From Megascapheus bottae (lineage: Eukaryota; Chordata; Mammalia; Rodentia; Geomyidae): a DNA stretch of 64,000 nucleotides. The translations under genes were made by a program, and so were the position numbers. Under the pieces are notes generated by a model that saw only the letters and a program-made list of their open reading frames with translations, did not search any database and had not been told where the DNA came from. The number at the start of each line of letters is the position of its first letter. Positions within the stretch are counted from its first letter, which is position 1. Below, one piece after another: positions 47,465 to 60,328 of the stretch. The stretch is taken from assembly GCA_024803745.1 (NCBI GenBank), contig JANJXV010000194.1, positions 1,054,001 through 1,118,000 of the forward strand, given 5' to 3'.

Positions 47465-48380
47465 AAACAAATTCCTGATTTCTTTTTTAGACATAATTAG
47501 TTCTTTCAGGTGAGCCACCAGCCACTCATGCAAGAGCATTGCAGGATCCCAGCATTCATCTTGTCTCCAGTCTTATTCCATCCATCTCACAATGGTCATC
47601 TAAAACACCCTGCTGCATGCTTGAAGTCGCAAGGAACGTTCTCAACGCCATGAGAAGCCCCCTTAAGCTCTGCCTCAGACATGCCCAGCCCCCATCCCAC
47701 TTCCACATGAGCATTTGATTAGGAGAAATTTCCTGAGTACATCATCATCTTTTCCTCACCATTCAAATTTCATCTTTGGAGTCATTTCTCCCAGACAAAG
47801 AGGAACATGATCCATGGTTTGATAGCAGCTCCAGCTTCATAGTCCCAGCCACCAACACCCCCCCCCTTTACCTTGCCAGACACCTGAATTCAAGAACAAT
47901 GTTTTCACTACCCCTGACTCTTATCAAATGTTTTAACTTATACAGTGCATTAAAATAATTTTACTAAATGGAATAAACACATGGCATCAAGCTTCAGAAT
48001 CTTTGCACCTGAACTTTTAGTGAATCACAGACACACCAGCATTTCTGTAGCCAACAGAAATCTTAGCTTTGAGATTTCAGCATTCCTGGTATCCAAGTTT
48101 GGATGTGCTAACACTGCCCTTAATGAGGCACTTCAACCACACAATCCCACAACAATCAATGTCATTTGACATTCACTGGTGGGTGGTGCTAGGAAAAAGA
48201 CTGATGTGCCAACTCCATGCTGGCTTGACCTATGCCATCTTCAAACCTGGAGCAAGTGGGGCTCCTCTCTCCGTGACATCTTTTGTGTACTACCCCAGGA
48301 GGACCTTTACCTTGAGTCAAAATTATGAAGACTATCTCTACCAGCAAAGATTCCAGTGAGATGTGCCTACATGGATAAAG
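47465..48380. other. Intergenic, no feature recognised
   Basis: A plus-strand frame at 48069-48359 is open for 96 codons, but I recognise no domain, and two overlapping frames are equally open. Confidence 0.4.
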
Positions 48381-48384
48381 CTAA

Positions 48385-48640
48385 AATCTCACTGACGTGA
48401 GGTTGTTGGCAGTGCTGGAGCCTGAACTCAGGGCCTGGGCACTAAGCATTTGTACTCAAGACTAGCCCTTTACCACTTGAGCCCAAACTCCATTCCCAGC
48501 TGTTTTTATTTTTGGTAGTAAGAATCTATCAGACTTTCCTGTTCTAGGTGACTTGGAACTTCCATACTCAGATCTCAGCCTCCTGACCAGCCTGGATTAA
48601 AAGTGTGGATCAGCCATGCGCCACACCTGAGGACTTCTGC
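48385..48640 (-). mobile_element. Composite SINE, decayed
   Basis: It contains 'gaactcagggcctgggcact', 'ctcagatctcagcctcctga' and 'gattaaaagtgtggatcagc'. Confidence 0.75.
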
Positions 48641-49010
48641 CAGCACATTTTTTCCCAAAAATTGGAAGAGGAAGATGAGGGAGGATTGGGCTCATCCTGA
48701 CCTGCATATGAAGGAGAGCATCAGCCCGTGAAATTCATTCCCTGTTGTAGGCTGCTGGAGAAAAGGTAGCAAATAGGCACAGGCTGGCAGCAGATGCCAC
48801 AGGACAACTTGTGACCAAGACTCCCAGAGCAGACCTCAGAATCGATGACAGAGTTGGATCTATCCAGTAACAGAGGCAGTGGTGACACCTGAAACTGCGC
48901 GTTTGAGCCTTTGCTGCTAGTAAACAGGGCCACCTATGTCTCAATGAGAAAGGTGAGATTTTGGTGGAGAAGGTGAGATTAAACATTATGTATCATGCAA
49001 GAAGACAGAC

Positions 49011-49468
49011 TATAAGGGGTCTTTTATTATTCCAAGTGAAATTTTGGATTTCCTCTTCTGTTTCTTTAAAGAATGACATTGGGATATTGATTGAAGATTG
49101 CCATTTTTACAATATTACTCCTTCCAAACCAGGAGCATAGGTTTTTGCATTTCCTCAGTTCTGCGTTAATTTCCTTCTCCAGGGTTTATAGTTCCATCAA
49201 AAAGGTGCTTTACATTCTAAGTTAATTCCTAGGTATTTTATTTTCTTTGATAGCAAAATGAGTTGCTATCCTGATTCTTGCCTCATTCCTCTCGTTTCTT
49301 GGCATATAAGAAGGCAGTTGACATTGAAGGTTAATTTTATACCCTGCTACCTTACCAAAGTTTTATATAAGCTCAAGCAGCTTCGGAGTAGGGACTATAG
49401 GGTTCTTTAAATACAGAATCATGTCATCTGTAAGGAGAGAAAGTTTCAGTTCCTCTTTCCCTTTTCCT
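49011..49468 (-). mobile_element. L1 ORF2 fragment, inverted 5' part (copy 2)
   Basis: Counterpart of 1-424, here with its left edge visible: L1-like sequence starts at about 49011 ('aaggggtcttttattattcc', matching about 14163 of L1 B) after unrelated DNA. This is the best candidate for the left boundary region of the duplicated unit, although the true boundary could lie further left. Confidence 0.8.
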
Positions 49469-49471
49469 CCT

Positions 49472-49872
49472 CACTCCAGTTAGAATGGCCAAGATCCAGA
49501 AATCTAATAACTTATACTGGAGGGGATGTGGCCAGGAGGGATCACTACTACACTGTGGTGGGATTGCAAACTCGTTCAACCACTATGGAAAGCACTATGG
49601 CAGTATCCCAAAAAGACTAAACATAGAGCTCCCCTGTGATCCAGCAATTTCACTACTTGCCAATCGTCCAGATAGGACATACTAAATTCACTAGAACAAT
49701 AACATTTATCACAGCACTATTTACTATAGCAAAGGTATGGAACCAACCCAGATGCCCGTCAGTTGATGAGTAGATCAAATATGGTATTTTTACACAATGG
49801 AATTCTGTGCTTCTGTCAGAAAGAATGACATAGACGAATTTGTAAGGAAATAGAAAGACTGTAAAGTTTAGA
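49472..49872 (+). mobile_element. L1 ORF2 C-terminal fragment, sense part (copy 2)
   Basis: Counterpart of 430-830, with the same inversion junction next to the antisense part. Here the Cys block begins with Tyr-Trp instead of Cys-Trp. The L1 insertion and its inversion therefore predate the duplication. Confidence 0.8.
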
Positions 49873-49944
49873 AATTAGTTTCTGTCTCCTTCTCTATCTC
49901 TGTACAATTTAGAAGTTCCTGTTTCTCTCACTTTCTGTCTCTTT

Positions 49945-49986
49945 TCTCTTTTTCTCTCTCTCCTTCTGTCTCTCTCTCTCTCTCTT

Positions 49987-50061
<75 letters not shown>
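49945..50061. repeat. (CT)n microsatellite at a SINE tail (copy 2)
   Basis: Counterpart of 890-1026, slightly different in length and interruptions. Confidence 0.95.
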
Positions 50062-50063
<2 letters not shown>

Positions 50064-50231
50064 CTTAGGCTTGAACTGAGGGACTGAGCTACTTTTGCTC
50101 AAGGTTAGCACTCTACCATTTGGACCACAGTGCTGCTTCTGGCTTGCTCTTTTCACGTAGTATTGAGGAATCTAACCCAGGCCTTCATCCTTGATAGGTT
50201 AGCACTCTACCACTAAGCCACACAGTCAGCT
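50062..50231 (-). mobile_element. ID-like SINE, complete (copy 2)
   Basis: Complete version of the SINE cut short in copy 1. It includes the start-side 'ttagcactctaccactaagc'. The (CT)n tract sits at its 3' end. Confidence 0.82.
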
Positions 50232-50234
50232 TTT

Positions 50235-52449
50235 AGAGGTTCCTGACAAAGGTTTTCCTACATGCTATTATTTCTTCTGTGAGTGCTCTTAATGCTTGCT
50301 GAAGGTTGACTTTGTTTAGAAGACTTACCTTAATGCTCCCATATACAGAGATTCTATATATAGCTGAATGTTTTTCATTACTCAGAATTTCTCTATTGTG
50401 TATGTTCTGAAATGTACTGAAGACTGACTTCTGATTAAAAGTCATTGCACATTTGTTGTATTCATTAGTTTTCTTTTCTTCTATGGGAATCAGGTTTGTG
50501 ATGAACACAGAAGTATGCCTTCCAGGTCAAACACTTTCCACATTTGTAATATTCATAAGGTTTTTCTCTCCTATGTGCATTTTATACTTAGTCATGCGTT
50601 CATGATGGATTTTTCATATTCTTATATTCATACGATTTTTATCCTGTGTCTGTGTGGTATCATGCAAACTCAACTATGAGTTCTTCAAAAAAATTTCCCT
50701 TTCATTTTATTCATAGGATTCTATCCTGTGGGTGTTTAGTGATAAATCTTGACTTGTGCCTTCTGGGGAAAAGACTGAACATTTGCTACATTCATTAAGG
50801 GTTTTATCTTGTGTTGGTTCTGTGACACAAGCTGAGTTTTCTTCCACAGACTAAAAAGTCTTTCCTATTTATTACATTGCTAAGGCTTCTCATATGTGTG
50901 AACTCTCTTACACTTCCTGAAGGGTGAATACTGCACGAAAGACTTTCAACTTTGGTTATATTCCTAAGGTTTCTAATATGTGTGAATTCTGTTATGCCTC
51001 CTGTAATGTGACTTCCATCTGAAGGTCTTACCACATTTGATGCACTCGTACAGTTTCTCTCCTGTGTGTGTTCTCTGATGCAATTTGAGGGAAGACTTCC
51101 ATTTGAAAGACATTCCACATCGGTTACATTCATAAGGTTTTTCTCCTGTTTGAATTGTCTTATGCATGTTGAGGTTTGGCTTCTGTGTGAAGGACTTTCC
51201 ACATATGTTACACTCATAAGGTGTTTCTCCTGAGTATATTCTCTGATGAACATGGAGTTTTACCTTCCATTTGAAAGACTTTCCGCATTCACTACATGCA
51301 TAAGTTTTCTCTCCTGTGTGTTTTCTATAATGCCCATCAAGATATGACTTCCAATTGAAGGTCTTTCCACATTTGTTGCACACATAAGTTTTCTCTCCTG
51401 TGTGTGTTCTTTGACGCAATTTGAGGGAAGATTTCTGTCGGAAAGACTTTACACATTGGTTACATTCATAAGGTTTCAGTCCTGTGTGTATTCTCTGATG
51501 AACACGAAGTTTTCCCTTCCCTTGGAAAGACATTCCACATTCATTACACTTATAAGATTTCTCTCCTGTGTGTGTTATTTGATGAACTCGAAGGTGTATC
51601 TTCTGGGTGAAAGACTTTTCTCATTTGTTACATTCATAAGGTTTCTCTTCTGTGTGTCTTCTCTGGTGCAAAGTGAGGTATGATTTCAGTCTAAAAGTCT
51701 TCCCACATTTATCCCATTCATAAGATTTCTCTTCTGTGTGAGATCTCTGATGTGTGCTGAGAGCTGAATTCTGGGCAGAAATTTTATTACGTTCCTCATA
51801 TTCATAAGGTTTGTCTTCTCTTGGAGATCGAGGTTGGAGCGTCAGGTCTGACTTCTCAGAAATTAATTTTCACACTTGATGTACGCATCACCTATCTCAG
51901 GATATTTGCTCTGAGGTATTGTAAGGCGTATTTCATTACTGAAAGATTTCTCACATTCACTACATGTATGAGGAGTCTCTCCTGTGTACATTTTCGGATG
52001 TGTAGTGATGGTCGGTGTTAAGTACAATATTTTTCATCACACAGTACATTTAGCAGTTTTCCTCCCTCCCTGAAGAATTTCTTGGGCAGGGAGAACAGAA
52101 TTATGATACTGCAGATCTTTTGGACTGTCACAATCATGAATAAAATGCTCTGAATATCCGATGGATTTTTTAAGAACAGGAGACATACGAGATCTTTATG
52201 CAGCATGCATCTCATCAGGCTTAGGAGACAGAAGCATGTTCTGACACTTAATGAAATCCTCAGTCCTCACCCCTAAGTTGTTACCGTTATTACTAATCAG
52301 CTCTAGATTATGTGTAGAGCTCAAATTTAAAGTTCTTGCAAATCTCACATTTTCCTCCACTTCGATACTACTTGCAACTGCTACTTCACATAGACATTCA
52401 TGTGGACTTTCCTGGCAAGTCTTGAACACATTTTCCATTACCTGGACAT
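50235..52449 (-). pseudogene. KRAB zinc-finger pseudogene, linker + C2H2 finger exon (copy 2)
   Basis: Same exon as 1110-3185. The acceptor is intact at 52450-52451. The linker starts DVQVMENVFKTCQESPHECL but hits a private TAA at 52196-52198 (Tyr codon in copy 1) and then a private 1-nt insertion in a T-run near 52170. The fingers at 50973-51533 are open for 186 codons: one part-finger and six finger units with TGEK-type linkers. The upstream TGA in a finger Cys codon (about 51621) is shared with copy 1, but an upstream TGA of copy 1 (near 2453) is TGG here. The 229-bp stretch kept here adds more decayed finger sequence. Confidence 0.9.
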
Positions 52450-52879
52450 CTAAAATGAGTCCTAGAAAAAAAGACACAAACATACATGAGATACAAATAT
52501 TCCTTACTGTAAAGGTAATGACTTTACTTTCCCATCCTAAGTGTTAGATATTTTAAAATATAAAACTGGAAATTGATTTGTGAGAAATATATGCTTTTCT
52601 CCCTAACATATTAAGAAAATGATATTTTACAATGACCAATAATGTTTTTCTGTGTTTTAGTTCTCTTTTTATATCACAGGAAATATTTATTGAAATTACC
52701 CATCTATGTATTGCTACAGTTTTAAGCTGAGTATTAACTATAGCATACCTGCAGCTGCTTTTTTTGAAATACTGTTTTGTTTACACATTGAGGAATAGCT
52801 GCCTTTCTTTTATTTTTGAGAAATAATCTAAATATTGTGCTGTTTTGCATCTTTTTAAAACTTTCTTCTCTTTTCTTTT

Positions 52880-53035
52880 CTTTTTTTTTGTAGTTCATAG
52901 GCCTTGGCCCTGTCCCTGAACACTTCAGCAGAAGACTATAACCCCTATCCTTGAGCTACAGCCCCACATACTATTTTCTAGAGTTAACTACAGATAAGAG
53001 TCTCAGGTCCTGAGTAGCAGATAGGATTACCTTAG
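52880..53035 (-). mobile_element. Composite SINE fragment (copy 2)
   Basis: Counterpart of 3620-3772. Confidence 0.7.
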
Positions 53036-53359
53036 CCAGTTTCAATGCTGTTTGCTTATTAACCATTAACTGAGGAACACGAATTTTTTCTAGATTCAGC
53101 GGCCACAAGTTTGGTGTATATGTCTGTTTGCCTTTGATCCAAGCAAGAACGATTCTTGAGAGTAAGGACTTACACCTATATCCCTTGAGTTACAACTTCT
53201 CACTAAAGTCTCAATTTAGGTATTTGTGGGAATTTTGAAATTTGTTTCTTTCCATTTGAAGTCTTATAAAAATTCCTTTTCTAACACTCCTGTCCCTCAG
53301 AACCATGGAAGACCAGAAAATCCCCAGCTCATTGTCTAGTTAATTTTCTTATGTTGATT

Positions 53360-53565
53360 GAAACTTTGTTGTTTTTCTTTTCCTTCCATTCCTGGGTTTA
53401 AACTTAAGACCTAACCACTGTCCTTGGGTTTTCTCAAGACTAGAACCCTACCAATGAAGTCATTACTTCTGGCTTTTTCTATGTATGTGGTAATAAGGAA
53501 TCAAACCTCTGTCTTTGTGCATGCTAGGCAAGCACTCTACCACTAGGCTCAATTTCTGGTGGAAA
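53360..53565 (-). mobile_element. ID-like SINE (copy 2)
   Basis: Counterpart of 4100-4305. Confidence 0.8.
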
Positions 53566-53692
53566 GATCTGGTTCTGAATACCAGTCTCTTCCTACCAGC
53601 AAAAAGATATTATCCTTATCAGAGAATAATGCCCTGACTTACTCCTTGTTTGCTCAATCATTTATAGTCTTAGTTTTAAAGAAATGAAAGAT

Positions 53693-53742
53693 CTTTCTTT
53701 CTTTCTTTCTTTCTTTCTTCCTTTCCTTCCTTCCCTCTTTCT

Positions 53743-53798
<56 letters not shown>
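53693..53798. repeat. (CTTT)n microsatellite at a SINE tail (copy 2)
   Basis: About 31 bp shorter than in copy 1; the CCTT-rich interruption is shared. Confidence 0.95.
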
Positions 53799-54031
53799 GT
53801 TTTGTAGTCATGGGACTTGAATTCTAGACCTGGCTGTTCTTCCTGAGCTCTTCAGCTCAAGGCTACTGCCCTATGTCTTTAGCCTCAACCCTACTTCTCA
53901 TTTTCTATTGGTTCATTGGAGAGAAGAGTCTAAGGTGTTTTTGTGATAGGTCAGTCTTTGAACCTTGATCCTCAGATCTCAGCCTCCTAAGTAGCTAGGA
54001 TTACAGGCATGAGCCACGGGCTCATGGCTTT
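53799..54031 (-). mobile_element. Composite SINE (copy 2)
   Basis: Counterpart of 4570-4802. Confidence 0.85.
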
Positions 54032-54123
54032 CTCATTTTATTTTGTTTCACAGTGATTTCTACAGAGAAATCTAACTTTAACTCTACTGCCACATAGAAT
54101 TCGTCATATCACCCTATGATTCT

Positions 54124-54304
54124 TGGTGCCGGGGGTTTGGGCTAGCATGCACAAAGACCTGGTTCAGTTCCTTGGTACTACATACAAAGAAAAAGCCAGA
54201 AGTGGTGCTATGACTCAAGAAGTAGAGAGCTAGCCTTGAGAAAACCCAAGGACCATGGTCATTCCCTGAGACCAGGCATAGGATTGGGAAAAGAAAATGA
54301 TTCT
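54124..54304 (+). mobile_element. ID-like SINE (copy 2)
   Basis: Counterpart of 4895-5075. Confidence 0.8.
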
Positions 54305-54441
54305 TGATTCATTCACAAAGAATTCCATAGGTTCCACGCAGGATTTAGGGTAACTAAGAATATTATTGATCAGTACATCACAACATGAACTTACCAATGG
54401 GGCTCAGGCTCCAACATCAATATGAAGATGCATTCACTCAC

Positions 54442-54531
54442 CTGTGATATTCTTGTCAGAGGAATTTCCTATCCAGAGTTCTGCACAGTGCTCTAGCTTG
54501 TCAATTAATACAGGTTTGGGAACACAGGGAC
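54442..54531 (-). pseudogene. KRAB-B-like exon (copy 2)
   Basis: 90 nt with the same acceptor and donor as copy 1. Two differences inside the exon are visible by eye ('cacaggga' for 'cacatgga', and 'gtgatatt' for 'gtgagatt'). It stays open in the expected phase. Confidence 0.8.
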
Positions 54532-54708
54532 CTGTAAATTAGAAACAGTAGAGAATTATTGCTTATGCTGTGTCATCATTGCTTTAAGTTCACAGACATC
54601 CTACTCACAAGTTATCTATTAAATCTTTTTTCTCATTTCTCACTGGCTCCATGGTTGACTTTTCCCCAGCTCTGGATTCATTTTGTATGGCATAAACTTA
54701 GCTGTCTT

Positions 54709-54964
54709 GCTCAAGGCTAGAAAAATACCAGTTTGAGTCCCAGCTCCACTTACATGCATAGGTCTTCATGCATGCTAGGCAAGCACTCAACCACAAAGTC
54801 AAACTCTTGACACTCCACTAACATTTTTGAGGGGTTACTTGGAGATACAGAGTTTCATGGCAATTTTTATGCCATTGCTGGCTTCAAATTAGAATTCTTA
54901 GATTTCTTCCTCCTGAATATTTTAAGATTACAGGCATGAAACATTGCACCTAGTGCCAGGTTTC
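54709..54964 (-). mobile_element. SINE pair or composite, decayed (copy 2)
   Basis: Counterpart of 5480-5735. Confidence 0.7.
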
Positions 54965-55237
54965 CATTATAAACTCACTGTTTAGTGATTTGTAGATCCT
55001 ATTTCCAATAATGATATATATTCTATTCTGGATGGTTTATCCACTTACAATTACTGTGTAAGTTTGGAATGTCATCTCCATTAGAGGAAACATAATTTAG
55101 AACTGTTGTCAAAGTATCCTGAAGGTATCCTGAAGAATGAGTACAAAATTACCTTAGGTTTTCTTTAGAAAGTAATGATACTTCTCAGGGCCTGGAATCT
55201 TTCATTTAAATAGTACTGAAAGTTTCATAAACATTCA

Positions 55238-55447
<210 letters not shown>

Positions 55448-55544
55448 TTAGCACTGAGTTATAAACACACCATGTGTGGAATCTTATTCTTTTTTTTGTT
55501 GGAATTGTATTCCTTTACTTAAATGTTTAGACTAACTATTGACC

Positions 55545-55731
55545 TGAAAAGCTTAGGGATGGTGCCTAGGCCCAGAGTTCAAGTCCCAAGACCCACAAAA
55601 AAATAACAAGGCAAGCCAGGTGTTGGTGGCTCACGCCTGTCATCCTAGCTACTCAGGAGACTGAGATCTGAGGACCATGGTTCAAAGCCAGCCTGGCACA
55701 AAATTCCATGAGACTCCTTTCCAATTACCCA
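55545..55731 (+). mobile_element. Two SINE pieces in tandem (copy 2)
   Basis: Counterpart of 6310-6500. Confidence 0.75.
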
Positions 55732-55975
55732 CCATAAAATGTTTAATGGCTTGTGGCATATCATGGTAGAGCAATTGTGGTATCAAAAAAATAAGTCAGG
55801 GGAGTAGATTTAGGTTATAAATGGAATTATTCCATTGAAAAGGAACTACATTATATGATGACATATGCTGGTACTCTGAGAATATTGCAAAATCTTAGGG
55901 TATCAAGTAATAATACTGTGAAGTACACCAAGAATGTTAATGTTCTATGGCTGGCATAATAATCACTTGGGGAAG

Positions 55976-56236
55976 AAACTTTTTTTTCTTTTTTTTGGCT
56001 AGGGGATTTGTAAGGCTTGAACTCTGGGCCTGGGCACTGTTCCTGAGCTCTTCAACTCAAGGCTATCACCCTACCGATGAAGCCACAGTGCCATTTCCCA
56101 TATTCTAGTGGTTAACTGTCGATGAGAGTCTCATAGACTTTCTAATGCCCAGGCTGGCTTTGAACCAAATCTTTAGATATCAGCCTGATATCTGAGTAGC
56201 TAGGATTACAGGTATAAGGCACTGCACCTGGCAAGA
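55976..56236 (-). mobile_element. Composite SINE (copy 2)
   Basis: Counterpart of 6745-7005. Confidence 0.85.
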
Positions 56237-56310
56237 AATTTATTTCTTGCTGTTTTATACTACAAATTTACTGTATGTTTTACTTTTTCAAAAAGACTGA
56301 GGATGACCTT

Positions 56311-56456
56311 TGTTCTGTATATAATGGGAAGAGGGGTAGGGAGCTGTGAGCAGAAGAACTGAGGGGCAATACTCAGGGTAGGACAATAGCCTTAACTAAA
56401 GAGCTCATGGCCCCAGGTCCAAGCCCCATGACTTTCCCCACTACCCCACAAAAAAA
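56311..56456 (+). mobile_element. Decayed SINE (copy 2)
   Basis: Counterpart of 7080-7225. Confidence 0.5.
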
Positions 56457-56627
56457 GGGAAAATAATTGGAAATTGGAGAGGATTTTCTAAAAAGAATAT
56501 ATAGAAATAGTAGTTCAAAATGTAGAAAGAAGTTCAATATTAACAGTCATGAGAAAAATTAAAATTACAATGAAATCTTTACTTTAAGTATATTAATATA
56601 AATATAGTTTTAAACAAAAAGATCCAC

Positions 56628-56658
56628 ATACACACACACAAACACACACACACACACG
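56628..56658. repeat. (CA)n microsatellite (copy 2)
   Basis: Shorter than the tract at 7397-7433. Confidence 0.9.
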
Positions 56659-57208
56659 CATACAAAAAAACAACTTTCAAAGTCTAACTATTACTGGGAA
56701 GGTAGTGAGAAGAAGTAGAACTTTGGAATAGTTCTGCAAGGAATATAAAACAATCAAAAATTGCGTGGAGAGTGCTAAAAAAGTACTAAATATAGAATTA
56801 CATAGAAATATGGTCCAACACTTCTATTTCTAGATTTGTACCTAACGGAAGAGAAAGCAGAGACTAGAACAAATATGTGGAGAATCCATTCACAACTATT
56901 AATAATAATCAAAAGATAGAAATATGCAAAACAATGCATTGAAAAGGAAGAACATTTTACTATATTTTACAGATGAATCTTGATTACAGTAAACTAAAAA
57001 TACAGCAGTCATAAAGGAAGAGCTAGGGTATGTTTTCCCTTCCAGAGCTTCCAAGGATCAACAAACCCTTAGAGCCAAAAAGCACGATGGTTCCAGAGAA
57101 TGGAGTAGAGAGGAACAGGAGCTGAATGTTTAATGATTATACATGGAAGATGAAAATTGCTCTAGATGGGTAGAATGAAGAGAGAACTGTACCCTAAACA
57201 ATGGTTAT

Positions 57209-57500
57209 GTAGCCACACAGGATGGGACACACCTATACTCCCTGATCTTGGGAAACTCAAGAAGGATTTCTAGCCAACCTGGATGCATGGAAAGATCTAT
57301 CATAAAAACTAATGTGGAGGGGCTGGGAGTTTGGCATAGTTGTAGAGTGCTTGTATGAAGACGAAGTTTCAATTCCGCAGTACCACATACACAGAAAAAA
57401 CCAGAACTAGTGCTGTGGCTCAAGTAGAAGATCACTAGGCTTGAGGAAAGCTGAAGGACAGTGCTCAGACCGAGTTTCAGCCAAAGGGCTTGTTTAAAAA
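57209..57500 (+). mobile_element. 7SL-like head fragment plus ID-like SINE (copy 2)
   Basis: Counterpart of 7985-8268, with about 20 extra bases ('cagccaaagggcttg') near its 3' end that are missing in copy 1. Confidence 0.8.
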
Positions 57501-57504
57501 AAAA

Positions 57505-57748
57505 CCAGAAAGCTGAGCATGATGGGGTGGTGGCTCACTACTATAATCCTAGCTACTCAGGAGGCTGAGATCTGAGGATCAAGGTTTAAAGCCATCCTGG
57601 CACAAAAAGACCTGAGACACTTATCTCCAATTTACTTTTAGAAAATGCTAAGTGGGGCTTGGCTCCAGAGTAAGGTGGTAGCCTGGAGCTGAAGAGCTCA
57701 GGGATAGTGCCCAGGCTGAGTTCAAGATCTATGAACCACAAAAAAAAA
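57505..57748 (+). mobile_element. Full composite SINE (copy 2)
   Basis: Counterpart of 8270-8525 with a shorter A-rich tail. Confidence 0.88.
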
Positions 57749-58186
57749 TAATATGGAAAAATTTGGATTCTGTGAATTTTATCAGGCATATAAATGTCTT
57801 TTTTTGCTGTTGAAATAACAAATCGTTTCTAAACATTTTAAAAGTTTTTACCTAGAAATGTACACTACAAATGGAAATAATAACAAACACAAAATATGCA
57901 AAATATACAAATTATCACAATATGGGTATCCTGCTTCTGTATCTTTTCACTGACTCCTGTTCAAATGAGTCACATACTCTGAATAATTTTCCCAGTCGAT
58001 ATATGCCACACATATTGGCTTGTACTGAACTTCTTGGGAAATTAAAAGCAAATACTAAGCAAATGTGTGTTAGATTTTGCCAACAGTGATATTTCAAATA
58101 TAAATCCCTACTCATTGCATTATTTAATATCAATGCCGGAATCTAACTTACACTGTCAGAATCTTCAATCTTTTGAGAACCTTCAA

Positions 58187-60328
58187 ATTGGTGTGTAAAT
58201 ATTTAGGATTGTTATGTCTTCCGGGAGGAAAGATCCCTTTAGTAGTATGTAGTAACCTTCTTTGTCTTTTCTTACTAATTTTAGTTTGAAGTCTATTCTA
58301 TCTGATATGAGGATGGCAACTCCAGCCTGTTTATGGGGGCAGTTAGCTTGATAGAATTTATTCCAACCTCTCACTTTCAAAAGATGATGGTTTTTGGGTA
58401 AGATATGTCTCTTGAAGACAGCAGAACGATGGCTCTTGCTTTTTGATCCAACTAGACAGCCTATGCCGTTTAATTGGAGAGTTAAGTCCATTGATATTGA
58501 GAGTTAGGATTGAGAGATATTTATTAGTTCCTACCATTTTTAAAAGCTTTTAGTAGGGCCTGTGTCTTGACAGTTCTTGTGGTCCTTAGATGGTATGCTG
58601 TTTAGGTGGATTTCTTTCCCTATAATGCATTTATTTTGGTTTTGTATGCATAGAGCATCGTTGAGAATTCTCTGTAGTGTTGGTTTTGTTTCGACATATT
58701 GTTGCAGCTTTTCCCTGGAATGGAATGTTTTTATTGTTCCCTCAGTTATGAATGAGAGCTTAGCTGGCTACAGTATTCTTGGTTGGTAGTTATTTGATAT
58801 AAGGGCATGACATATATGCTTCCAGTCACTTTGTGCTTGCATGGTCTCTGCTGAGAAATCTGGGGTTATTCTGATTGGTTTGCCTTTGTAGGTTACTGAT
58901 CCCTTTTCCCTGGCTGCCTTTAAGATCTTTCCTTTCGTTTCTATTGATCCAGTTCAGATCACAATGTGGCGGTGGGATGTTCTTTTCTGGTCAGGTCTGT
59001 TTGGGGTTCTAAAAGCTTCTCGTATCTGGATGGGCCTGCCCTTCTGGATATTTGGGAAATTCTCTGACATGATTCCCTGAAGTATATTTCCAATACCATT
59101 GACCTCTTTCTCCATGCCCTCCTCAATACCAACTAGCCTTAAATCAGGCTTCCTAATTGTATCTTGGACCTCCTGAAGCGCTCTCTCATATTTCCTAGAT
59201 TTGGATTGACTCATTTTCTGTTCTTTATAATACCTAAATTATCTTCAGCCACGGAAATTCTCTCCTCTGCAATGTCTAACCTGCTATGAAAGCTATCTAC
59301 TTTATTTTTCATCTCCCTTGCTTCTAATTGCTGACTTTTGATGCCTTGCATCCCTTGTTTTAGATCATGTATGGATTTCTTTATCTCCTTGATTTCCTTT
59401 TGAGTGGTTAGCTCAGTAGCTTTATTTTCTTTGGACATTTGCTGGAGTTTGGTCACATTTTTATTTGTGGATTCTTTGAATTCATCCATCTTTCTTTGAA
59501 AAACCTTTATTATGGCCTCCTTTATGGCTTCTTCTTTTTTACTTATCACCTTGTTTTTGCTTTCCTCTTGTTCAGGTATGGCTTCCTCCATTATCTCTTT
59601 CTTTATATTTTCACATTTTTCATTAATGATGTTTATCGATTGCATTTGTGTAGCAATTGGAAGACTCTCCTCTAGGTTTGCCAGTGACTGTTCCATTGTC
59701 TGTTTACATTGGGTGGGGGATGTTGTTTCTTGATTTCACATTTTTCTTGAGTTTCTTGTTCTGCCCATTTGAAAATGGGAGCAAGATTACTACTAAATAC
59801 GATTATAGTTTTTCAGATATAACCAACCTAGACCTCTGTAGCTGGCAGACACTAGATGTTCACAAGTTTTGATTGGTATTATCACTCTTTCTTTTTGTGC
59901 ACTTACAGACCAGCCTAATACAACCACTGATAAGCGATTTATACCCAAAACAATAAGTCTCTCAATCCAATCTCTATTGTCTTTAAGTCCCTCTGAGCCT
60001 AGAGAATAATTAACCATCTACATATACAATATTGCTCAACAGCCATCAAGTGTAGATCCGTGCAGTATAAGGGTTGAAAGACGAGCAGAGGTCCAGAGAT
60101 AGAAAAAAAGAATGAGAGAGGTCAGGGGAGGTGCAAGAGGATTAACGTAGGAGTGTAAGAATATTGTAGTAATGAAGAAAAGTTATAGCATAAAGATAAC
60201 TGACATAAGTTGGTAAGTAGGTAGCATATTTGAGTACAAAGTTTGGAAAGTATTAGAATAAAACTTATGTGTTGCTGCACGACTAGCTCTTAGCCCAACC
60301 AGTGGCCTCACAGTGGACCATGGGATGG
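58187..60328 (-). mobile_element. L1 A': 5' half only (copy 2)
   Basis: Counterpart of L1 A with the same break in the endonuclease region ('ggtgtgtaaat'). ORF1 lies at 58586-59768 and the ORF2 start at 58187-58537. The private early stop in ORF1 (ATGTGA after MGRTRNSRK) is shared with L1 A only, and a new stop after TSHRHIVI (near 58954) is unique to A'. Confidence 0.9.
58586..59768 (-). pseudogene. L1 A' ORF1, dead (split)
   Basis: The coiled-coil part is open at 59211-59696 (MEQSLANLEESL to NLGIIKNRK). The RRM part restarts at 59214 over the same ATGA overlap and reads MSQSKSRKYERALQEVQD until a private stop near 58954. Confidence 0.88.

Noticed and set aside
48069..48359. 96-codon plus-strand frame
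   Set aside because: No recognised domain, no splice or promoter context, and a competing open frame in the same DNA.
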